Source of the DNA: Coriaria nepalensis
Lineage: Eukaryota > Streptophyta > Magnoliopsida > Cucurbitales > Coriariaceae
DNA length: 64,000 nucleotides
Direction: 5' to 3'
Assembly: GCA_027186245.1 (NCBI GenBank)
Contig: CP114481.1
Location: 44,857,501 to 44,921,500 of the forward strand
Shown here: in pieces, positions 36,760-51,377 of the stretch
How the letters are laid out: the number at the start of each line of letters is the position of its first letter
Position numbering within the stretch: the first letter of the stretch is position 1
The notes under the pieces: generated by a model
Databases searched by the model: none
Told to the model about the DNA's origin: nothing
Seen by the model: the letters and a program-made list of their open reading frames with translations, nothing else
Position numbers and translations under genes: made by a program

Positions 36760-39700
36760 CAATGGGTCATTTCAAGTCAATAACTTATTTCAAAGCAAGT
36801 CGAACGAATTCTATTTTTGCACTACAAACAGAAGTTTTTTGCATAACATGCAAATGATCAATGCAAGGAAAGTGTGCATTCGTTTAACCTTAAAATCATT
36901 TCAATGAGTCATTTCAAGTCAATAACTTATTTCAAAGCAAGTCGAACGAATTCTATTTTTGCACTACAAACACAAGTTTTGTGCTTAACTTGCAAGTGAT
37001 CAATGCAAGGAAAGTGTGCATTCGTTTAACCTTAAAATCATTTCAATGAGTCATTTCAAGTCAATATCTTATTTCGAAGCAAGTCGAACGAATTCTATTT
37101 TTGCACTACAAACACAAGTTCCGTGCATAACTTGCAAATGATCAATTCAAGGAAAGTGTGTATTCGTTTAACCTTAAACTCATTTCAATGAGTCATTTCA
37201 AGTCAATAACTTATTTCAAAGCAAGTCGAACGAATTCTATTTTTGCACTACAAACACAATTTTTGTGTATAACTTGCAAATGATCAATTCAAGGAAAGTG
37301 TGCACTCGTTTAACCTTAAAATCATTTCAATGAGTCATTTCAAGTCAATAACTTATTTCAAAGCAAGTCGAACGAATTCAATTTTTGCACTACAAACAAA
37401 AGTTTTGTGCGTAACTTGCAAATGATCAATGCAAGGAAAGTGTGCATTCGTTTAACCTTAAAATCAATTCAATGAGTCATTACAAGTCAATAACTTATTT
37501 CAAAGCAAGTCGAACGAATTCTAATTTTGCACTACAAACAGAAGTTTTGTGCAAAATTGGTAAATGATCAATGCAAGGAAAGTGTGCATTCGTTTAACCT
37601 TAAAATCATTTTAATGAGTCATTTCAAGTCAATAACTTATTTCAAAGCAAGTCGAACGAATTCTATTTTTGCACTACAAACAGAAGTTTTTTGCATAACT
37701 TGCAAATGATCAATGCAAGGAAAATGTGCATTCGTTTAACCTTAAACTCATTTCAATGAGTCATTTCAAGTCAATAACTTATTTCAAAGCAAGTCGAACG
37801 AATTCTATTTTTGCAGTACAAACACAAGTTTTCTGCATAACTTGCAAATGATCAATGCAAGGAAAGTGTGCATTCGTTTAACCTTAAAATCATTTCAATG
37901 AGTCATTTGAAGTCAATAACTTATTTCAAAGCAAGTCGAACGAATTCTAATTTTGCACTACAAACACATGTTTTGTGCATAACTTGCAAATGATCAATGC
38001 AAGGAAAGTGTGCGTTCGTTTAACCTTAAAATCATTTCAATGAGTCATTGTAAGTCAATAACTTATTTCACAGCAAGTGGAACGAATTCTATTTTTGCAC
38101 TACAAACACAAGTTTTGTACATAACTTGCAAATGATCAATGCAAGGAAACTGTGCATTCGTTTAACCTTAAAATCATTTCAATGAGTCATTTCAAGTCAA
38201 TATCTTATTTCGAAGTAATTCGAACGACCTCTATTTTTGCACTACAAACAGAAGTTTTGTGCATAACTTGCAAATGATCAATGCAAGGAAAGTGTGCATT
38301 CGTTTAACCTTAAAATCATTTCAATGAGTCATTTCAAGTCAATAACTTATTTCAAAGCAAGTCGAACGAATTCTATTTTTGCAGTACAAACACAAGTTTT
38401 CTGCATAACTTGCAAATGATCAATGCAAGGAAAGTGTGCGTTCGTTTAACCTTAAAATCATTTCAATGAGTCATTTCAAGTCAATAACTTATTTCAAAGC
38501 AAGTCGAAAGAATTCAATTTTTGCACTACAAACACAAGTTTTGTGCACAACTTGCAAATGATCAATGCAAGGAAAGTGTGCATTCGTTCAACCTTAAAAT
38601 CATTTCAATGAGTCATTTCAAGTCAATAACTTATTTCAAAGCAAGTCGAACGAATTCAATTTTTGCACTACAAACACAAGTTTTATGCATAACTTGCAAA
38701 TGATCAATGCAAGGAAAGTGTGCACTCGTTTAACCTTAAAATCATTTCAATGAGTCATTTCAAGTCAATAACTTATTTCAAAGCAAGTCGAACGAATTCA
38801 ATTTTTGCACTACAAACACCGGTTTTCTGCATAACTTGCAAATGATCAATGCAAGGAAAGTGTGGGTTCGTTTAACCTTAAAATCATTTCAATGAGTCAT
38901 TTCAAGTCAATAACTTATTTCAAAGCAAGTCGAACGAATTCTATTTTTGCACTACAAACACAAGTTTTCTGCATAACTTGCAAATGATCAATGCAAGGAA
39001 AGTGTGGATTCGTTTAACCTTAAAATCATTTCAATGAGTCATTTCAAGTCAATAACTTATTTCAAAGCAAGTCGAACGAATTCTAATTTTGCACTACAAA
39101 CACATGTTTTGTGCATAACTTGCAAATGATCAATGCAAGGAAAGTGTGCGTTCGTTTAACCTTAAAATCATTTCAATGGGTCATTTCAAGTCAATAACTT
39201 ATTTCAAAGCAAGTCGAACGAATTCTATTTTTGCACTACAAACACAAGTTTTGTGCTTAACTTGCAAGTGATCAATGAAAGGAAAGTGTGCATTCGTTTA
39301 ACCTTAAAATCATTTCAATGAGTCATTTCAAGTCAATATCTTATTTCGAAGCAAGTCGAACGAATTCTATTTTTGCACTACAAACACAAGTTCCGTGCAT
39401 AACTTGCAAATGATCAATTCAAGGAAAGTGTGTATTCGTTTAACCTTAAACTCATTTCAATGAGTCATTTCAAGTCAATAACTTATTTCAAAGCAAGTCG
39501 AACGAATTCTATTTTTGCACTACAAACACAATTTTTGTGTATAACTTGCAAATGATCAATTCAAGGAAAGTGTGCACTCGTTTAACCTTAAAATCATTTC
39601 AATGAGTCATTTCAAGTCAATAACTTATTTCAAAGCAAGTCGAACGAATTCAATTTTTGCACTACAAACAAAAGTTTTGTGCGTAACTTGCAAATGATCA

Positions 39701-40797
39701 ATGCAAGGAAAGTGTGCATTCGTTTAACCTTAAAATCAATTCAATGAGTCATTTCAAGTCAATAATTTATTTCAAAGCAAGTCGAACGAATTCTAATTTT
39801 GCACTACAAACACATGTTTTGTGCATAACTTGCAAATGATCAATGCAAGGAAAGTGTGCATTCGTTTAACCTTTTAATCATTTCAGAAAGTCATTACAAG
39901 TCAATAACTTATTTCAAAGCAAGTCGAACGAATTCAATTTTAGCACTACAAACACAAGTTTTGTGCATAACTTTCAAATGATCAATGCAAGGAAAGTGTG
40001 CATTCGTTTAACCTTAAAATCATTTCAATGAGTCATTGTAAGTCAATAACTTATTTCACAGCAAGTGGAACGAATTCTATTTTTGCACTACAAACACAAG
40101 TTTTGTGCATAACTTGCAAATGATCAATGCAAGGAAACTGTGCATTCGTTTAACCTTAAAATCATTTCGATGAGTCATTTCAAGTCAATATCTTATTTCG
40201 AAGCAATTCGAACGACCTCTATTTTTGCACTACAAACAGAAGTTTTGTGCATAACTTGCAAATGATCAATGCAAGGAAAGTGTGCATTCGTTTAACCTTA
40301 AAATCATTTCAATGAGTCATTGTAAGTCAATAACTTATTTCACAGCAAGTCGAACGAATTCTATTTTTGCACTACAAACAGAAGTTTTGTGCATAACTTG
40401 CGAATGATCAATGCAAGGAAAGTGTGCATTCGTTTAACCTTAAAATCATTTCAATGAGTCATTTCAAGTCAATAACTTATTTCAAAGCAAGTCGAAAGAA
40501 TTCAATTTTTGCACTACAAACACAAGTTTTGTGCACAACTTGCAAATGATCAATGCAAGGAAACTGTGCATTCGTTTAACCTTAAAATCATTTCAATGAG
40601 TCATTTCAAGTCAATATCTTATTTCATAGCAAGTCGAACGAATTCAATTTTTGCACTACAAACACAAGTTTTGTGCATAACTTGCAAATGATCATTGCGA
40701 GGAAAGTGTGCATTCGTTTAACCTTAAAATCATTTCAATGAGTCATTTCAAGTCAATAACTTATTTCAAAGCAAGTCGAACGAATTCTATTTTTGCA
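36760..40797 (+). repeat. Large block duplication 1, left copy (about 4.0 kb)
   Basis: Matches 47,397-51,292. The offset is 10,637 bases up to about 38,900 and 10,495 afterwards, because this copy has one extra monomer (the one with gtgtggattcg, roughly 38,880-39,040). Shared rare markers are ataacatgc, acaagttccgtgc, acaatttttgtgtataac, gcaaaattggtaaatg, tttgtacataac, gttcaacc, ttttatgcataac, acaccggttttctgc with gtgtgggttcg, ttttagcac with actttcaaatg, tttcgatgag and ttatttcatagc. The 13 bases missing from round multiples of 142 come from the deletion at 42,151, which lies between the copies. Confidence 0.87.
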
Positions 40798-42150
40798 CTA
40801 CAAACACAATTTTTGTGTATAACTTGCAAATGATCAATTCAAGGAAAGTGTGCACTCGTTTAACCTTAAAATCATTTCAATGAGTCATTTCAAGTCAATA
40901 ACTTATTTCAAAGCAAGTCGAACGAATTCTAATTTTGCACTACAAACACATGTTTTGTGCATAACTTGCAAATGATCAATGCAAGGAAAGTGTGCGTTCG
41001 TTTAACCTTAAAATCATTTCAATGGGTCATTTCAAGTCAATAACTTATTTCAAAGCAAGTCGAACGAATTCTATTTTTGCACTACAAACACAATTTTTGT
41101 GTATAACTTGCAAATGATCAATTCAAGGAAAGTGTGCACTCGTTTAACCTTAAAATCATTTCAATGAGTCATTTCAAGTCAATAACTTATTTCAAAGCAA
41201 GTCGAACGAATTCAATTTTTGCACTACAAACAAAAGTTTTGTGCGTAACTTGCAAATGATCAATGCAAGGAAAGTGTGCATTCGTTTAACCTTAAAATCA
41301 ATTCAATGAGTCATTTCAAGTCAATAACTTATTTCAAAGCAAGTCGAACGAATTCTAATTTTGCACTACAAACACATGTTTTGTGCATAACTTGCAAATG
41401 ATCAATGCAAGGAAAGTGTGCATTCGTTTAACCTTTTAATCATTTCAGAAAGTCATTACAAGTCAATAACTTATTTCAAAGCAAGTCGAACGAATTCAAT
41501 TTTAGCACTACAAACACAAGTTTTGTGCATAACTTTCAAATGATCAATGCAAGGAAAGTGTGCATTCGTTTAACCTTAAAATCATTTCAATGAGTCATTG
41601 TAAGTCAATAACTTATTTCACAGCAAGTGGAACGAATTCTATTTTTGCACTACAAACAAAAGTTTTGTGCATAACTTGCAAATGATCAATGCAAGGAAAC
41701 TGTGCATTCGTTTAACCTTAAAATCATTTCGATGAGTCATTTCAAGTCAATATCTTATTTCGAAGTAATTCGAACGACCTCTATTTTTGCACTACAAACA
41801 GAAGTTTTGTGCATAACTTGCAAATGATCAATGCAAGGAAAGTGTGCATTCGTTTAACCTTAAAATCATTTCAATGAGTCATTGTAAGTCAATAACTTAT
41901 TTCACAGCAAGTCGAACGAATTCTATTTTTGCACTACAAACAGAAGTTTTGTGCATAACTTGCGAATGATCAATGCAAGGAAAGTGTGCATTCGTTTAAC
42001 CTTAAAATCATTTCAATGAGTCATTTCAAGTCAATAACTTATTTCAAAGCAAGTCGAAAGAATTCAATTTTTGCACTACAAACACAAGTTTTGTGCACAA
42101 CTTGCAAATGATCAATGCAAGGAAACTGTGCATTCGTTTAACCTTAAAAT

Positions 42151-42158
42151 CATTTCAA
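42151..42158 (+). other. 13-base deletion at the catttcaa direct repeat, site 1
   Basis: Normal monomers read catttcaatgagtcatttcaagtc here; this one reads catttcaagtc, losing one catttcaa copy and the bases between. The neighbouring variants (ggaaactgtg before, ttatttcatagc after) also occur near 40,560, 44,524, 51,056, 52,902 and 57,163 without the deletion, so the loss came after those blocks were copied. The shift opens a 65-codon frame from a GTG, which has no sign of being a gene. Confidence 0.92.
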
Positions 42159-42404
42159 GTCAATATCTTATTTCATAGCAAGTCGAACGAATTCAATTTT
42201 TGCACTACAAACACAAGTTTTGTGCATAACTTGCAAATGATCATTGCGAGGAAAGTGTGCATTCGTTTAACCTTAAAATCATTTCAATGAGTCATTTCAA
42301 GTCAATAACTTATTTCAAAGCAAGTCGAACGAATTCTATTTTTGCAGTACAAACACAAGTTTTGTGCATAACTTGCAAATGATCAATGCAAGGAAAGTGT
42401 GCAT

Positions 42405-43540
42405 TCGTTTAACCTTAAAATCATTTCAATGAGTCATTTCAAGTCAATAACTTATTTCAAAGCAAGTCGAACGAATTCTAATTTTGCACTACAAACACAT
42501 GTTTTGTGCATAACTTGCAAATGATCAATGCAAGGAAAGTGTGCGTTCGTTTAACCTTAAAATCATTTCAATGGGTCATTTCAAGTCAATAACTTATTTC
42601 AAAGCAAGTCGAACGAATTCTATTTTTGCACTACAAACACAAGTTTTGTGCTTAACTTGCAAGTGATCAATGAAAGGAAAGTGTGCATTCGTTTAACCTT
42701 AAAATCATTTCAATGAGTCATTTCAAGTCAATATCTTATTTCGAAGCAAGTCGAACGAATTCTATTTTTGCACTACAAACACAAGTTCCGTGCATAACTT
42801 GCAAATGATCAATTCAAGGAAAGTGTGTATTCGTTTAACCTTAAACTCATTTCAATGAGTCATTTCAAGTCAATAACTTATTTCAAAGCAAGTCGAACGA
42901 ATTCTATTTTTGCACTACAAACACAATTTTTGTGTATAACTTGCAAATGATCAATTCAAGGAAAGTGTGCACTCGTTTAACCTTAAAATCATTTCAATGA
43001 GTCATTTCAAGTCAATAACTTATTTCAAAGCAAGTCGAACGAATTCTAATTTTGCACTACAAACACATGTTTTGTGCATAACTTGCAAATGATCAATGCA
43101 AGGAAAGTGTGCGTTCGTTTAACCTTAAAATCATTTCAATGGGTCATTTCAAGTCAATAACTTATTTCAAAGCAAGTCGAACGAATTCTATTTTTGCACT
43201 ACAAACACAAGTTTTGTGCTTAACTTGCAAGTGATCAATGAAAGGAAAGTGTGCATTCGTTTAACCTTAAAATCATTTCAATGAGTCATTTCAAGTCAAT
43301 ATCTTATTTCGAAGCAAGTCGAACGAATTCTATTTTTGCACTACAAACACAAGTTCCGTGCATAACTTGCAAATGATCAATTCAAGGAAAGTGTGTATTC
43401 GTTTAACCTTAAACTCATTTCAATGAGTCATTTCAAGTCAATAACTTATTTCAAAGCAAGTCGAACGAATTCTATTTTTGCACTACAAACACAATTTTTG
43501 TGTATAACTTGCAAATGATCAATTCAAGGAAAGTGTGCAC
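42405..43540 (+). repeat. Tetramer tandem duplication (2 x 568 bp)
   Basis: A four-monomer unit (ctaattttgc/acatgttttg; tgcttaacttgcaagtgatcaatgaaagg; ttcgaagc with acaagttccgtgc; acaatttttgtgtataac with gcactcg) starts near 42,405 and is repeated from about 42,973, an offset of 568. The next monomer after the second unit is the caaaagttttgtgcgtaac type. The same four-monomer order also occurs once near 39,060-39,640, 49,560-50,090 and 51,400-51,950. Confidence 0.86.
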
Positions 43541-46500
43541 TCGTTTAACCTTAAAATCATTTCAATGAGTCATTTCAAGTCAATAACTTATTTCAAAGCA
43601 AGTCGAACGAATTCAATTTTTGCACTACAAACAAAAGTTTTGTGCGTAACTTGCAAATGATCAATGCAAGGAAAGTGTGCATTCGTTTAACCTTAAAATC
43701 AATTCAATGAGTCATTTCAAGTCAATAACTTATTTCAAAGCAAGTCGAACGAATTCTAATTTTGCACTACAAACACATGTTTTGTACATAACTTGCAAAT
43801 GATCAATGCAAGGAAAGTGTGCATTCGTTTAACCTTTTAATCATTTCAGAAAGTCATTACAAGTCAATAACTTATTTCAAAGCAAGTCGAACGAATTCAA
43901 TTTTAGCACTACAAACACAAGTTTTGTGCATAACTTTCAAATGATCAATGCAAGGAAAGTGTGCATTCGTTTAACCTTAAAATCATTTCAATGAGTCATT
44001 GTAAGTCAATAACTTATTTCACAGCAAGTGGAACGAATTCTATTTTTGCACTACAAACACAAGTTTTGTGCATAACTTGCAAATGATCAATGCAAGGAAA
44101 CTGTGCATTCGTTTAACCTTAAAATCATTTCGATGAGTCATTTCAAGCCAATATCTTATTTCGAAGTAATTCGAACGACCTCTATTTTTGCACTACAAAC
44201 AGAAGTTTTGTGCATAACTTGCAAATGATCAATGCAAGGAAAGTGTGCATTCGTTTAACCTTAAAATCATTTCAATGAGTCATTGTAAGTCAATAACTTA
44301 TTTCACAGCAAGTCGAACGAATTCTATTTTTGCACTACAAACAGAAGTTTTGTGCATAACTTGCGAATGATCAATGCAAGGAAAGTGTGCATTCGTTTAA
44401 CCTTAAAATCATTTCAATGAGTCATTTCAAGTCAATAACTTATTTCAAAGCAAGTCGAAAGAATTCAATTTTTGCACTACAAACACAAGTTTTGTGCACA
44501 ACTTGCAAATGATCGATGCAAGGAAACTGTGCATTCGTTTAACCTTAAAATCATTTCAATGAGTCATTTCAAGTCAATATCTTATTTCATAGCAAGTCGA
44601 ACGAATTCAATTTTTGCACTACAAACACAAGTTTTGTGCATAACTTGCAAATGATCATTGCGAGGAAAGTGTGCATTCGTTTAACCTTAAAATCATTTCA
44701 ATGAGTCATTTCAAGTCAATAACTTATTTCAAAGCAAGTCGAACGAATTCTATTTTTGCAGTACAAACACAAGTTTTGTGCATAACTTGCAAATGATCAA
44801 TGCAAGGAAAGTGTGCATTCGTTTAACCTTAAAATCATTTCAATGAGTCATTTCAAGTCAATAACTTATTTCAAAGCAAGTCGAACGAATTCTAATTTTG
44901 CACTACAAACACATGTTTTGTGCATAACTTGCAAATGATCAATGCAAGGAAAGTGTGCATTCGTTTAACCTTTTAATCATTTCAGAAAGTCATTACAAGT
45001 CAATAAATTATTTCAAAGCAAGTCGAACGAATTCTATTTTTGCACTACAAACACAAGTTTTGTGCATAACTTGCAAATGATCAATGCAAGGAAAGTGTGC
45101 ATTCGTTTAACCTTAAAATCATTTCAATGGGTCATTTCAAGTCAATAACTTATTTCAAAGCAAGTCGAACGAATTCTATTTTTGCACTACAAACAGAAGT
45201 TTTTTGCATAACATGCAAATGATCAATGCAAGGAAAGTGTGCATTCGTTTAACCTTAAAATCATTTCAATGAGTCATTTCAAGTCAATAACTTATTTCAA
45301 AGCAAGTCGAACGAATTCTATTTTTGCACTACAAACACAAGTTTTGTGCTTAACTTGCACGTGATCAATGAAAGGAAAGTGTGCATTCGTTTAACCTTAA
45401 AATCATTTCAATGAGTCATTTCAAGTCAATATCTTATTTCGAAGCAAGTCGAACGAATTCTATTTTTGCACTACAAACACAAGTTCCGTGCATAACTTGC
45501 AAATGATCAATTCAAGGAAAGTGTGTATTCGTTTAACCTTAAACTCATTTCAATGAGTCATTTCAAGTCAATAACTTATTTCAAAGCAAGTCGAACGAAT
45601 TCTATTTTTGCACTACAAACACAATTTTTGTGTATAACTTGCAAATGATCAATTCAAGGAAAGTGTGCACTCGTTTAACCTTAAAATCATTTCAATGAGT
45701 CATTTCAAGTCAATAACTTATTTCAAAGCAAGTCGAACGAATTCAATTTTTGCACTACAAACAAAAGTTTTGTGCGTAACTTGCAAATGATCAATGCAAG
45801 GAAAGTGTGCATTCGTTTAACCTTAAAATCAATTCAATGAGTCATTTCAAGTCAATAACTTATTTCAAAGCAAGTCGAACGAATTCTAATTTTGCACTAC
45901 AAACAAAAGTTTTGTGCAAAATTTGTAAATGATCAATGCAAGGAAAGTGTGCATTCGTTTAACCTTAAAATCATTTTAATGAGTCATTTCAAGTCAATAA
46001 CTTATTTCAAAGCAAGTCGAACGAATTCTATTTTTGCACTACAAACAGAAGTTTTTTGCATAACTTGCAAATGATCAATGCAAGGAAAATGTGCATTCGT
46101 TTAACCTTAAAATCATTTCAAGGAGTCATTGTAAGTCAATAACTTATTTCACAGCAAGTGGAACGAATTCTATGTTTGCACTACAAACAGAAGTTTTGTG
46201 CATAACTTGCAAATGATCAATGCAAGGAAAATGTGCATTCGTTTAACCTTAAACTCATTTCAATGAGTCATTTCAAGTCAATAACTTATTTCAAAGCAAG
46301 TCGAACGAATTCTATTTTTGCAGTACAAACACAAGTTTTCTGCATAACTTGCAAATGATCAATGCAAGGAAAGTGTGCATTCGTTTAACCTTAAAATCAT
46401 TTCAATGAGTCATTTGAAGTCAATAACTTATTTCAAAGCAAGTCGAACGAATTCTAATTTTGCACTACAAACACATGTTTTGTGCATAACTTGCAAATGA

Positions 46501-46785
46501 TCAATGCAAGGAAAGTGTGCGTTCGTTTAACCTTAAAATCATTTCAATGAGTCATTGTAAGTCAATAACTTATTTCACAGCAAGTGGAACGAATTCTATT
46601 TTTGCACTACAAACACAAGTTTTGTGCATAACTTGCAAATGATCAATGCAAGGAAACTGTGCATTCGTTTAACCTTAAAATCATTTCAATGAGTCATTTC
46701 AAGTCAATATCTTATTTCGAAGTAATTCGAACGACCTCTATTTTTGCACTACAAACAGAAGTTTTGTGCATAACTTGCAAATGAT
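43000..46785 (+). repeat. Large block duplication 2, left copy (about 3.8 kb)
   Basis: Matches 51,378-55,163 at a constant offset of 8,378 bases, exactly 59 monomers. Paired markers are cagaaag at 43,847/52,225 and 44,983/53,361, gcaaaatttgtaaatg at about 45,915/54,293, and the rare tatgtttgcac at about 46,173/54,551. Differences are sparse: tttgtacata near 43,792 against tttgtgcata, caagccaat near 44,146 against caagtcaat, and gatcgatg near 44,511 against gatcaatg. The match ends where this copy has cattgcgagg and the other caatgcaagg. Confidence 0.88.
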
Positions 46786-47396
46786 CATTGCGAGGAAAGT
46801 GTGCATTCGTTTAACCTTAAAATCATTTCAATGAGTCATTTCAAGTCAATAACTTATTTCAAAGCAAGTCGAACGAATTCTATTTTTGCAGTACAAACAC
46901 AAGTTTTGTGCATAACTTGCAAATGATCAATGCAAGGAAAGTGTGCATTCGTTTAACCTTAAAATCATTTCAATGAGTCATTTCAAGTCAATAACTTATT
47001 TCAAAGCAAGTCGAACGAATTCTAATTTTGCACTACAAACACATGTTTTGTGCATAACTTGCAAATGATCAATGCAAGGAAAGTGTGCATTCGTTTAACC
47101 TTTTAATCATTTCAGAAAGTCATTACAAGTCAATAAATTATTTCAAAGCAAGTCGAACGAATTCTATTTTTGCACTACAAACACAAGTTTTGTGCATAAC
47201 TTGCAAATGATCAATGCAAGGAAAGTGTGCATTCGTTTAACCTTAAAATCATTTCAATGAGTCATTTCAAGTCAATAACTTATTTCAAAGCAAGTCGAAC
47301 GAATTCTATTTTTGCACTACAAACAGAAGTTTTTTGCATAACATGCAAATGATCAATGCAAGGAAAGTGTGCATTCGTTTAACCTTAAAATCATTT

Positions 47397-50300
47397 CAAT
47401 GAGTCATTTCAAGTCAATAACTTATTTCAAAGCAAGTCGAACGAATTCTATTTTTGCACTACAAACAGAAGTTTTTTGCATAACATGCAAATGATCAATG
47501 CAAGGAAAGTGTGCATTCGTTTAACCTTAAAATCATTTCAATGAGTCATTTCAAGTCAATAACTTATTTCAAAGCAAGTCGAACGAATTCTATTTTTGCA
47601 CTACAAACACAAGTTTTGTGCTTAACTTGCAAGTGATCAATGCAAGGAAAGTGTGCATTCGTTTAACCTTAAAATCATTTCAATGAGTCATTTCAAGTCA
47701 ATATCTTATTTCGAAGCAAGTCGAACGAATTCTATTTTTGCACTACAAACACAAGTTCCGTGCATAACTTGCAAATGATCAATTCAAGGAAAGTGTGTAT
47801 TCGTTTAACCTTAAACTCATTTCAATGAGTCATTTCAAGTCAATAACTTATTTCAAAGCAAGTCGAACGAATTCTATTTTTGCACTACAAACACAATTTT
47901 TGTGTATAACTTGCAAATGATCAATTCAAGGAAAGTGTGCACTCGTTTAACCTTAAAATCATTTCAATGAGTCATTTCAAGTCAATAACTTATTTCAAAG
48001 CAAGTCGAACGAATTCAATTTTTGCACTACAAACAAAAGTTTTGTGCGTAACTTGCAAATGATCAATGCAAGGAAAGTGTGCATTCGTTTAACCTTAAAA
48101 TCAATTCAATGAGTCATTACAAGTCAATAACTTATTTCAAAGCAAGTCGAACGAATTCTAATTTTGCACTACAAACAGAAGTTTTGTGCAAAATTGGTAA
48201 ATGATCAATGCAAGGAAAGTGTGCATTCGTTTAACCTTAAAATCATTTTAATGAGTCATTTCAAGTCAATAACTTATTTCAAAGCAAGTCGAACGAATTC
48301 TATTTTTGCACTACAAACAGAAGTTTTTTGCATAACTTGCAAATGATCAATGCAAGGAAAATGTGCATTCGTTTAACCTTAAACTCATTTCAATGAGTCA
48401 TTTCAAGTCAATAACTTATTTCAAAGCAAGTCGAACGAATTCTATTTTTGCAGTACAAACACAAGTTTTCTGCATAACTTGCAAATGATCAATGCAAGGA
48501 AAGTGTGCATTCGTTTAACCTTAAAATCATTTCAATGAGTCATTTGAAGTCAATAACTTATTTCAAAGCAAGTCGAACGAATTCTAATTTTGCACTACAA
48601 ACACATGTTTTGTGCATAACTTGCAAATGATCAATGCAAGGAAAGTGTGCGTTCGTTTAACCTTAAAATCATTTCAATGAGTCATTGTAAGTCAATAACT
48701 TATTTCACAGCAAGTGGAACGAATTCTATTTTTGCACTACAAACACAAGTTTTGTACATAACTTGCAAATGATCAATGCAAGGAAACTGTGCATTCGTTT
48801 AACCTTAAAATCATTTCAATGAGTCATTTCAAGTCAATATCTTATTTCGAAGTAATTCGAACGACCTCTATTTTTGCACTACAAACAGAAGTTTTGTGCA
48901 TAACTTGCAAATGATCAATGCAAGGAAAGTGTGCATTCGTTTAACCTTAAAATCATTTCAATGAGTCATTTCAAGTCAATAACTTATTTCAAAGCAAGTC
49001 GAACGAATTCTATTTTTGCAGTACAAACACAAGTTTTCTGCATAACTTGCAAATGATCAATGCAAGGAAAGTGTGCGTTCGTTTAACCTTAAAATCATTT
49101 CAATGAGTCATTTCAAGTCAATAACTTATTTCAAAGCAAGTCGAAAGAATTCAATTTTTGCACTACAAACACAAGTTTTGTGCACAACTTGCAAATGATC
49201 AATGCAAGGAAAGTGTGCATTCGTTCAACCTTAAAATCATTTCAATGAGTCATTTCAAGTCAATAACTTATTTCAAAGCAAGTCGAACGAATTCAATTTT
49301 TGCACTACAAACACAAGTTTTATGCATAACTTGCAAATGATCAATGCAAGGAAAGTGTGCACTCGTTTAACCTTAAAATCATTTCAATGAGTCATTTCAA
49401 GTCAATAACTTATTTCAAAGCAAGTCGAACGAATTCAATTTTTGCACTACAAACACCGGTTTTCTGCATAACTTGCAAATGATCAATGCAAGGAAAGTGT
49501 GGGTTCGTTTAACCTTAAAATCATTTCAATGAGTCATTTCAAGTCAATAACTTATTTCAAAGCAAGTCGAACGAATTCTAATTTTGCACTACAAACACAT
49601 GTTTTGTGCATAACTTGCAAATGATCAATGCAAGGAAAGTGTGCGTTCGTTTAACCTTAAAATCATTTCAATGGGTCATTTCAAGTCAATAACTTATTTC
49701 AAAGCAAGTCGAACGAATTCTATTTTTGCACTACAAACACAAGTTTTGTGCTTAACTTGCAAGTGATCAATGAAAGGAAAGTGTGCATTCGTTTAACCTT
49801 AAAATCATTTCAATGAGTCATTTCAAGTCAATATCTTATTTCGAAGCAAGTCGAACGAATTCTATTTTTGCACTACAAACACAAGTTCCGTGCATAACTT
49901 GCAAATGATCAATTCAAGGAAAGTGTGTATTCGTTTAACCTTAAACTCATTTCAATGAGTCATTTCAAGTCAATAACTTATTTCAAAGCAAGTCGAACGA
50001 ATTCTATTTTTGCACTACAAACACAATTTTTGTGTATAACTTGCAAATGATCAATTCAAGGAAAGTGTGCACTCGTTTAACCTTAAAATCATTTCAATGA
50101 GTCATTTCAAGTCAATAACTTATTTCAAAGCAAGTCGAACGAATTCAATTTTTGCACTACAAACAAAAGTTTTGTGCGTAACTTGCAAATGATCAATGCA
50201 AGGAAAGTGTGCATTCGTTTAACCTTAAAATCAATTCAATGAGTCATTTCAAGTCAATAACTTATTTCAAAGCAAGTCGAACGAATTCTAATTTTGCACT

Positions 50301-51292
50301 ACAAACACATGTTTTGTGCATAACTTGCAAATGATCAATGCAAGGAAAGTGTGCATTCGTTTAACCTTTTAATCATTTCAGAAAGTCATTACAAGTCAAT
50401 AACTTATTTCAAAGCAAGTCGAACGAATTCAATTTTAGCACTACAAACACAAGTTTTGTGCATAACTTTCAAATGATCAATGCAAGGAAAGTGTGCATTC
50501 GTTTAACCTTAAAATCATTTCAATGAGTCATTGTAAGTCAATAACTTATTTCACAGCAAGTGGAACGAATTCTATTTTTGCACTACAAACACAAGTTTTG
50601 TGCATAACTTGCAAATGATCAATGCAAGGAAACTGTGCATTCGTTTAACCTTAAAATCATTTCGATGAGTCATTTCAAGTCAATATCTTATTTCGAAGTA
50701 ATTCGAACGACCTCTATTTTTGCACTACAAACAGAAGTTTTGTGCATAACTTGCAAATGATCAATGCAAGGAAAGTGTGCATTCGTTTAACCTTAAAATC
50801 ATTTCAATGAGTCATTGTAAGTCAATAACTTATTTCACAGCAAGTGGAACGAATTCTATTTTTGCACTACAAACAGAAGTTTTGTGCATAACTTGCGAAT
50901 GATCAATGCAAGGAAAGTGTGCATTCGTTTAACCTTAAAATCATTTCAATGAGTCATTTCAAGTCAATAACTTATTTCAAAGCAAGTCGAAAGAATTCAA
51001 TTTTTGCACTACAAACACAAGTTTTGTGCACAACTTGCAAATGATCAATGCAAGGAAACTGTGCATTCGTTTAACCTTAAAATCATTTCAATGAGTCATT
51101 TCAAGTCAATATCTTATTTCATAGCAAGTCGAACGAATTCAATTTTTGCACTACAAACACAAGTTTTGTGCATAACTTGCAAATGATCATTGCGAGGAAA
51201 GTGTGCATTCGTTTAACCTTAAAATCATTTCAATGAGTCATTTCAAGTCAATAACTTATTTCAAAGCAAGTCGAACGAATTCTATTTTTGCA
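47397..51292 (+). repeat. Large block duplication 1, right copy (about 3.9 kb)
   Basis: Partner of 36,760-40,797, one monomer shorter. The match ends after cattgcgagg, where this copy continues with gcagtacaaac and the left copy with acaatttttgtg. Visible differences are few, for example agcaagtgg near 50,840 here against agcaagtcg near 40,345 in the left copy. Confidence 0.87.
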
Positions 51293-51377
51293 GTACAAAC
51301 ACAAGTTTTGTGCATAACTTGCAAATGATCAATGCAAGGAAAGTGTGCATTCGTTTAACCTCAAAATCATTTCAATG

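Noticed and set aside
42093..42290. 65-codon frame, and a related 62-codon frame at 57,568-57,756.
   Set aside because: Both are created by the 13-base deletion at the catttcaa repeat, which skips a TGA; starts are GTG and TTG. No coding evidence.
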